Shown here: piece by piece, positions 58,538 through 64,000 of the stretch
Layout of the letters: every line of letters starts with the position of its first letter
Numbering within the stretch: position 1 is the stretch's first letter
NCBI GenBank assembly: GCA_963760935.1
Contig: CAVXFB010000008.1
Location: 620,001-684,000, forward strand
DNA: 64,000 nucleotides
Direction: 5' to 3'
Source: CAVXFB01 sp963760935
Lineage (GTDB): Bacteria > Planctomycetota > Planctomycetia > Pirellulales > Thermoguttaceae
Made by a program: the position numbers and the translations under genes
The notes under the pieces: model-generated
Databases searched by the model: none
Told to the model about the DNA's origin: nothing
The model's input: only the letters and a program-made list of their open reading frames with translations

Positions 58538-59932
58538 ATGCGAGCCACAATTGTCGACCGATTGCCGAGAATCAAAGCTGTGATGCTGCTGGGCACTGTG
58601 TGCCTGGCCGTCTGTTTCTCTGCCGCGCTATCCAGCGTATTGGCTGCCGATGCCGCGACGGGGAAGGAAACGAAAGAGCAGCACGATGCGCGGATGGCAT
58701 GGTTCCGCGACGCCAAGTTTGGCATGTTCATCCACTGGGGCCTTTACGCGGTGCCGGCCGGCGAGTGGAAAGACCACAAGGACTACGGCGAGTGGTTCTT
58801 GGAACAGACGAAAATGCCCGTCTCGCAGTATGAAAAGTACCGCGATCAGTTCAACCCGGTTAAGTTCGATGCCAAGCAGTGGGTAGCGGCTGCCAAAGAC
58901 GCCGGCGTGAAGTATATCGTCATCACGAGCAAGCATCACGACGGGTTCGCGATGTTCGACACGAAGCTGACCGACTGGGGCATCATGTCGACGCCGTGGA
59001 AGCACGATCCGATCAAGGACCTGGCGGCCGCCTGTCGCGAGGCTGGCATCACGTTCTGTCTCTATCACTCGATCATGGACTGGCATCACCCCGACTATAT
59101 GCCGCGGCGCGCGTGGAACGACGTGGCGAAGGGCGAGCCCGATTTCGATCGTTACGTCAAGTTCATGAAAGGGCAGCTCAAAGAGTTGGTAACGAACTAC
59201 GGACCGCTGGGCCTCATTTGGTTCGATGGCGAGTGGGAGCCGACATGGACGCAAGAACGGGGCAAAGATCTTTACAACTACTGTCGCAGTCTGCAGCCGA
59301 GCGTGATTATCAACAACCGCGTGGCCAAAAACCGCCAGGGCATGAAAGGCCTGAGCGAAGGGAACGACATCGTCGGCGACTACGGCACGCCCGAGCAAGA
59401 GATTCCGGCCGACGGCCTGCCCGGCGTCGATTGGGAATCGTGTATGACGATGAACGATCATTGGGGCTACAACAAGAATGACCACAACTGGAAGTCGTCG
59501 ACCGAATTGATCCGCATGCTCATCGACATCGCCAGCAAAGGGGGCAACTACCTGTTGAACGTTGGACCCACGGCGGAAGGCGAAATACCGGGGCCGAGCA
59601 TCGAGCGGCTTCGCGACATCGGCAAGTGGATGAAGGTCAACGGCGAGGCCATCTACGGCACTACGGCCGGGCCGCTGGCTAAGTCGCCGGCTTGGGGCCG
59701 CGTGACGCAGAAACCGGGCAAGCTCTACCTGCACGTTTTCGACTGGCCCAAGGACGGTGCGCTGGTCGTAGCGGGTCTCGGCGACAAGAAGGTGGCCCGC
59801 GCCTACGTGTTGGCGGATCCGGCTCGCGCGCCGTTGGCGGTCAAGGCCGCCGCGGATGGCCTTCAAATTGCCGTACCGGCCGAAGCTCCCGATCCGGTTG
59901 CGTCGGTGGTGGTGCTCGAGATGGCGCAGTAG
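58538..59932 (+). CDS. Secreted alpha-L-fucosidase, GH29
   Basis: Removes alpha-linked L-fucose from polysaccharides or glycoproteins outside the cytoplasm. The 464-residue protein has a signal peptide (about 1-37, ending SVLAADA) and the GH29 barrel: WFRDAKFGMFIHWGLYAVPAGE, ITSKHHDGFAMFDTKLTDW, and the nucleophile Asp230 in LIWFDGEW. SKGGNYLLNVGPTAEGEI near residue 340 is also typical. A small beta domain ends the protein. GAGGA before ATG 58538 decides the start. A second, more distant GH29 gene follows in the same direction. Confidence 0.93.
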   Translation: MRATIVDRLPRIKAVMLLGTVCLAVCFSAALSSVLAADAATGKETKEQHDARMAWFRDAKFGMFIHWGLYAVPAGEWKDHKDYGEWFLEQTKMPVSQYEKYRDQFNPVKFDAKQWVAAAKDAGVKYIVITSKHHDGFAMFDTKLTDWGIMSTPWKHDPIKDLAAACREAGITFCLYHSIMDWHHPDYMPRRAWNDVAKGEPDFDRYVKFMKGQLKELVTNYGPLGLIWFDGEWEPTWTQERGKDLYNYCRSLQPSVIINNRVAKNRQGMKGLSEGNDIVGDYGTPEQEIPADGLPGVDWESCMTMNDHWGYNKNDHNWKSSTELIRMLIDIASKGGNYLLNVGPTAEGEIPGPSIERLRDIGKWMKVNGEAIYGTTAGPLAKSPAWGRVTQKPGKLYLHVFDWPKDGALVVAGLGDKKVARAYVLADPARAPLAVKAAADGLQIAVPAEAPDPVASVVVLEMAQ

Positions 59933-60012
59933 CAATCGGCCATCGACGGCACTCATCAAATTAAGCGGTTGTCATATTTATTTGTGATCTTCCCAGTTTT
60001 CGGAGACACGTC

Positions 60013-61470
60013 ATGAAACGCATTCTACTGTGCGCTGCTGCCATGGTTCTGGTCCCCAGCTTGCTCGGCGCTGCTGAAGCCCCGAAGCCGTATGGCGCCG
60101 TACCTACGCCAAGACAGCTCCGCTGGCACGACCTCGGCATGTATGCGTTCATTCATTTCACGCTAAACACGTTCAACGATATGGAGATGGGCTATGGCGA
60201 CGAATCGCCGAAGCTCTTCAATCCAACGGACCTGGACGTCGACAAAATGGTGCGCACGGCCAAAGAGGGCGGAATGTCTGGCATAATGTTGGTCTGCAAG
60301 CACCATAATGGCTTCGCGCTCTGGCCGAGCAAGTACACCGAGCAATCGGTTAAGAACAGCCCTTGGAAAGATGGCAAGGGCGACCTAGTCAAGGAATTTG
60401 CCGACGCCTGCCACAAGTACGGGCTGAAATTCGGCACCTATATTTCGCCGTGGGACGTCAACCACAAGGATTTCGGCCGTCCGGAATATGTCACGTATTT
60501 TAAGAATCAGCTACGCGAACTGATGACGAATTACGGGCCGCTGTTTGAGGTGTGGTTCGACCTGTACCACGGCACGGACGGCTATTATGGCGGCGCGAGA
60601 ACCGTGCGAACGGTCGATCCGGCCACCTATTACGACTGGAAGAACACGTGGCAGATCGTTCGCGACCTGCAGCCGGACGCTTGCATGTTCAGCGACGTAG
60701 GGCCCGATATCCGCTGGGTGGGCAACGAAGATGGAATGGCCGGCGAAACGTGCTGGTGCACGATGGGCGAGAATGACAATATGCCGGGCAAGTCGGACAT
60801 CAAGGCCCTCAACACCGGCAGACGCAACGGCACGCGCTGGCTTCCGGCGGAGGTCGACGTTTCGATCCGTCCAAGCTGGTTTTACCATCCCGCCGAAGAC
60901 AACAAGGTCAAGTCGGTGGCCGATCTGCTTAAGATCTACTACACCTCGGTTGGTCGCGGCTGCAATTTGATCTTGAATCTTCCGCCCGACCGCCGCGGAC
61001 AGTTTTGCGAGAATGACGTGAAGGCGCTGATGGGGTTGAAGCGAGTGCTCGATGCCACGTTCGCCACCGACCTGGCCCTTGGCGCGAAGACCACGGCGAG
61101 CAATACCCGCGGCGATGATCCAAAATTTGCGGCCGGCAATGTCATCGACGGCAACCGCGAGACATATTGGGCCACGGACGATGGCGTTACGACGGGCGAG
61201 CTTGTGCTCGACATGGGCAAGCCGGTTACGTTCAACGTCGTGCGGGTCCGCGAGTATCTGCCGCTCGGTCAGCGCGTCGACAGCATCGCGATTGACTCGT
61301 GGAACGGCGGCAAGTGGACGGAGATTGCCAAGGCCACGAGCATTGGGAATCAGCGTTTGCTTCAGACGCCGTCGACCACAACCTCGAAGGTGCGACTGCG
61401 CGTCACGAAGGCGGCCGTCTGTCCGGCGATTTCGGAGGTTGGCCTGTTCCTTGCGCCGCCGGTGAAGTAG
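60013..61470 (+). CDS. Secreted alpha-L-fucosidase with C-terminal discoidin-like domain
   Basis: The 485-residue protein has a signal peptide (about 1-20) and a GH29 catalytic domain with MYAFIHFTLNTF, VCKHHNGFALWPS, and the likely nucleophile Asp183 in EVWFDLYHG. From about residue 350 a F5/8 type C (discoidin) carbohydrate-binding domain follows: TTASNTRGDDPKFAAGNVIDG, YWATDDGVTTGELVLDMG. The motif set differs from the first fucosidase and fits the GH29-B-like branch, which prefers branched fucose. GGAGA stands before ATG 60013. An intrinsic terminator follows, closing the pair. Confidence 0.9.
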   Translation: MKRILLCAAAMVLVPSLLGAAEAPKPYGAVPTPRQLRWHDLGMYAFIHFTLNTFNDMEMGYGDESPKLFNPTDLDVDKMVRTAKEGGMSGIMLVCKHHNGFALWPSKYTEQSVKNSPWKDGKGDLVKEFADACHKYGLKFGTYISPWDVNHKDFGRPEYVTYFKNQLRELMTNYGPLFEVWFDLYHGTDGYYGGARTVRTVDPATYYDWKNTWQIVRDLQPDACMFSDVGPDIRWVGNEDGMAGETCWCTMGENDNMPGKSDIKALNTGRRNGTRWLPAEVDVSIRPSWFYHPAEDNKVKSVADLLKIYYTSVGRGCNLILNLPPDRRGQFCENDVKALMGLKRVLDATFATDLALGAKTTASNTRGDDPKFAAGNVIDGNRETYWATDDGVTTGELVLDMGKPVTFNVVRVREYLPLGQRVDSIAIDSWNGGKWTEIAKATSIGNQRLLQTPSTTTSKVRLRVTKAAVCPAISEVGLFLAPPVK

Positions 61471-61792
61471 CGGTTTTCGATTGACAATTTTCGATCGGGG
61501 GTGGCAGTTCCGCTGTCACTCCCGATCTTTTTATTCGGCCCATCTTCGACGTCCGAACGTGTGAATCCGCGGCAACTTTAGTGGATACGTCCTCGGCAAA
61601 ATCCGGGATTTGGTCAATCTTCTCGGCTCATGCGCACAGCAATGGCCGTCGCGTCCTACTCCGAAGACATGGGCCCAGCCCCCTTGCGTCATTGGGTATT
61701 TGGCCGGGAGGATTGAAGTATCCGGCGGCGGCAATAAAATACGGTGTATCGGGCTGTGGGTTTCGTACACACTTCGTGGCCGGAGGGGACGT
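61471..61792. other. Gap with terminator between fucosidase and small protein
   Basis: 322 bases; apart from the terminator at 61493-61533 and the ribosome site of the next gene nothing was recognised. Confidence 0.5.
61493..61533 (+). terminator. Intrinsic terminator after the fucosidase pair
   Basis: GATCGGGGGTGGCAG pairs with CTGTCACTCCCGATC (two mismatches or bulges) around a short loop, followed by TTTTTATT. Confidence 0.75.
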
Positions 61793-62023
61793 ATGGAAAT
61801 GGAGATACAACAAGGCGATCGAGTGCTTGTCAATTTGGCCCCGTTCATCGGCTCGCTGATGCGGTCGGCCGATTCGATACCTTGCACTGTTCTGGAAGTC
61901 GATGGGATTCAGGTCTGCGTGCGGGCCGAGGCTCCCTATCGCGAGGTCTCGCTGTGGGTCCTCTCGACTTGGATTGATGGCCAATTGGAGCGGCGTCGCG
62001 ATCTGGCTGATTCGCAAGCCTAA
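61793..62023 (+). CDS. Small protein of unknown function
   Basis: The 76-residue product begins MEMEIQQGDRVLVNLAPFIG, with GGAGGGG just before the ATG, a very strong ribosome site. The sequence looks like a small beta-barrel: GDRVLVNLAPFIGS, IPCTVLEVDGIQVCVRAE, REVSLWVLSTWIDG. The spacing recalls SH3-like or KOW-type folds, but no family is named. It lies tail-to-tail with the transporter. The strong start and regular beta pattern support a real gene. Confidence 0.65.
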   Translation: MEMEIQQGDRVLVNLAPFIGSLMRSADSIPCTVLEVDGIQVCVRAEAPYREVSLWVLSTWIDGQLERRRDLADSQA

Positions 62024-62088
62024 CCCAAGCCATTCTCACAATCCGCAGTGGACAAGCGCGCAGAGAATTGCCGTCGCGACTGGTTGGT

Positions 62089-64000
62089 TCACGCGGCGTA
62101 CGAAGTTGACGACGGTTCGACGGACGCAGTTTCTTCGCCGTGCTCGTCCGCATACTCGTCGTCGTCGAACTCGTCCTCACCTTCTTCGTCGTCATGGTCG
62201 GCCACGAAGCGACCGCTCACCAAGAGATTTGGCAGAAGCAACGAGTTGAGCAGGCAGCAGCCCATCGAGATGGTCAGCACGCGTCCGAGGCTTTGCAGGC
62301 CCTGATGATTGGCGATCATGAGCGCGCCGAAGCCGACCATGGTGGTGAGCGAATTGACCACGATGGCCACGATCACGGGGTTGCCAGCGCCGCGGTATCT
62401 TCCGCGTCCGCAGCGGAGCTCATGGATCAGATTGATGCCGCTTTCCATGCCGATGCCCAACGTCAGCGGCAGGACGATCATGTTGGCCGGATTTAAGGGG
62501 ATGTCGAGCAAGCCCATCAGCCCCAGGGTTTGCAGCATGCCCACGCCCATGGGCAGTGCGGCCAAGAGCATGTGATTCAATCGGCGGAAATCCAAGAACA
62601 CCACGGGCAGAATGACCAACAGGGCGTACCAGGCCGCTTGCTCGAAGCTGCGCTTCATCTGCCGCGACGCTTCGTAGACTTGTAGGGGATTGCCGGTGGC
62701 GTCGGGATCGACTTGGCGAACCTGACTGACGAACTCGCCCATAGGCCCGACGTCCCAGATATTGGCCTTGCTATAGACCTGCATCAGGTAGTGGCCCGAG
62801 CGGCCGATGAAGCGCGTGGCGACGCCTTCGGGCAAGTCGGCCTTGCTCGGTGGTTCGGGTGTGGAAACGGCTTGAAGTGTTTGCAGCCGCGTGAGCAAGT
62901 CGGCGGCCATGCTTTGTTGGTATTGGCGGATGCGGCGGTTATACTCTGCCGACGGCATACGGCGCAACATCTCGCGGAGCTGTTGCAAACCGGCGGCCGC
63001 GCTTGCGGTTGACGCCTGCGACGAGAGCATCGTTTGTGCGGCAGCGAGCATACGGTCCAGATCAGCCTGCGGCGTGACCGGGATTTGCGGCACTTGCCGC
63101 GGCAGGCCGGCCAGGCGCCGGTGAATGCGCTCGATGATCGGCAGTTTGCCGGTCACGTCCGTAGGGAGCTTTGTCGCCACTTCAACGACCCGCTCAACCG
63201 AGGGCAGCTTTAGAAACTGCTCTTTGCGCTGGGCAACTTCCTCGGGCGTCGTGGCCACCGAGAGCGCGAACCAAGCGCTGCGGTTGGTCTGGTTGAATAG
63301 TTTATGCTCGAGTTCGACGCACTCCAATCCGACCGGCTGAAGGTGCAGCAGATTGTAGTCATAGCGCAAATAGTGCATGCCGACTGCAGCCGTGGCCGTG
63401 GCAGCGACTGCCAGGACGAGCGTCAGCCGTGGATACGCGAACAAGGGACTCAGCCAGAATCGCAAGTTTAGCGGGGCCGGTAAATTCTCTTGCACGCCGT
63501 CGGCATCGCTTAGGCGGATCATGGCCGGCAGCACGGTGGCGCCGGCCAGCCAGCAGAGCAGCACGCCGCCGCCGGCGATGAGTCCCAGTTGGGCCACGCC
63601 GGGAAACTCGGTCAGCCCGGCGGCAAAGAAAGCGATCGCCGACGTGATCGCGCCGGTGAAAATGCCCGGGCCAGCGATGGCGGCCGTCTGAACAAGCGCC
63701 TGGCTGGTCGAGTCGACGTTCTCGCGTAGCTCAAGGTAGCGGCTAACGTAGTAAATACCATAGTCGATTCCCAGCCCAAACAGGATCGACGCGAAGGCGA
63801 TGCTGAGTATGTTGACATGCCCGACGGTGAGCGTGATGCATCCGCACGCCCAAACCATGCCGACCACCAGGGCCGCCATTGCCATCGTGGCGTGGCGGAA
63901 TCCGCCGAAGGCCACGACCATCACCGCCAGCACGCCCAGGAAGGAGACGATCGTGGCCAGTGTCATCGAGCTTTCGCTCGATCGCATCTCGTCGAACTCG
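62089..64000 (-). CDS. RND/MMPL-family transporter, HpnN-like, start beyond window
   Basis: Inner-membrane transporter of the MMPL/RND superfamily, of which at least 632 residues are visible; the frame continues past the end of the window. The first visible part has five to six helices including FGLGIDYGIYYVSRYLE, the GxxxDY-type proton-relay motif. A periplasmic loop of about 250 residues follows, with helical segments. The last helices contain LTLGIGMESGINLIHEL, the second half's equivalent. The tail is very acidic (DHDDEEGEDEFDDDEYADEH). HpnN proteins carry hopanoids to the outer membrane; this assignment is by general resemblance, and another lipid cargo is possible. Confidence 0.82.
   Translation of the reverse strand, partial: EFDEMRSSESSMTLATIVSFLGVLAVMVVAFGGFRHATMAMAALVVGMVWACGCITLTVGHVNILSIAFASILFGLGIDYGIYYVSRYLELRENVDSTSQALVQTAAIAGPGIFTGAITSAIAFFAAGLTEFPGVAQLGLIAGGGVLLCWLAGATVLPAMIRLSDADGVQENLPAPLNLRFWLSPLFAYPRLTLVLAVAATATAAVGMHYLRYDYNLLHLQPVGLECVELEHKLFNQTNRSAWFALSVATTPEEVAQRKEQFLKLPSVERVVEVATKLPTDVTGKLPIIERIHRRLAGLPRQVPQIPVTPQADLDRMLAAAQTMLSSQASTASAAAGLQQLREMLRRMPSAEYNRRIRQYQQSMAADLLTRLQTLQAVSTPEPPSKADLPEGVATRFIGRSGHYLMQVYSKANIWDVGPMGEFVSQVRQVDPDATGNPLQVYEASRQMKRSFEQAAWYALLVILPVVFLDFRRLNHMLLAALPMGVGMLQTLGLMGLLDIPLNPANMIVLPLTLGIGMESGINLIHELRCGRGRYRGAGNPVIVAIVVNSLTTMVGFGALMIANHQGLQSLGRVLTISMGCCLLNSLLLPNLLVSGRFVADHDDEEGEDEFDDDEYADEHGEETASVEPSSTSYAA

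Noticed and set aside
1..64000. tRNA, rRNA or riboswitch genes
   Set aside because: No T-loop-like motif in a tRNA context, no rRNA segment and no known riboswitch core was found by reading; a covariance-model search would settle this.

Overview
The window is GC-rich bacterial chromosome, most likely from a planctomycete of the Pirellulales type. That placement is an inference from a gene set typical of the group: a DUF1559 type-II pseudopilin-like protein, two PEP-CTERM proteins, a DUF1207 protein, a protease ending in an SHD1 domain, PQQ-type beta-propellers, an HpnN/MMPL-type transporter, long planctomycete-style proteins with no known family, and two secreted alpha-L-fucosidases. No rRNA or tRNA gene, CRISPR array or prophage was seen.

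Layout. 1-2317: end of a TPR protein, then an ExbB/TolQ channel with two ExbD proteins (+). 2397-10524: small membrane protein and Xer recombinase (-), YhaM-like HD nuclease (+), a VapBC-like toxin-antitoxin pair (+), the dapL-prmC-murA group (-) and an M50 protease (+). 10740-24596: a 1314-residue secreted glycosidase-like protein, an acetyltransferase, purH with a beta-propeller protein, a 1341-residue protein of unknown function, and larB with a small upstream ORF. 24746-31814: TMTC-like TPR membrane protein, M24 peptidase, accB-accC and a pyrophosphate-type phosphofructokinase. 31945-37315: DUF2784 protein, an ECF sigma factor overlapping a membrane protein with twin glycogen-binding domains, and two small membrane proteins. 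37791-44801: two tandem PEP-CTERM pentapeptide-repeat genes, each followed by a copy of the same intergenic/methyltransferase 3' segment. 45215-53804: DUF1207 protein, serine protease, DinB protein, and nifJ overlapping a dihydroorotate-dehydrogenase-like gene. 53888-55888: a group IIC intron directly behind the terminator of that operon. 55992-64000: DUF1559 protein, proB, two GH29 fucosidases, a small conserved-looking protein and an RND/MMPL transporter running off the window.

Two themes stand out. First, ten single-base frame breaks lie inside otherwise well-formed genes, including housekeeping genes (murA, purH twice, proB). Nine are missing bases and one is an extra base, mostly in or next to short runs of one base. 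This pattern suggests consensus sequence error more than gene decay, so these genes are annotated across the breaks. Second, there is clear local duplication and repeat invasion: the ~3-kb tandem duplication, a 106-bp remnant of the DUF2784 gene, several hairpin repeat families between genes, and one repeat inserted in frame inside prmC.

Metabolically the window supports pyruvate oxidation through ferredoxin, fatty-acid synthesis initiation, PPi-linked glycolysis, lysine/peptidoglycan and purine synthesis, proline synthesis, and breakdown of fucose-containing polysaccharide. The most original candidates for follow-up are the sigma factor/glycogen-binding membrane protein pair and the duplicated QLYSTASY-type pentapeptide proteins.
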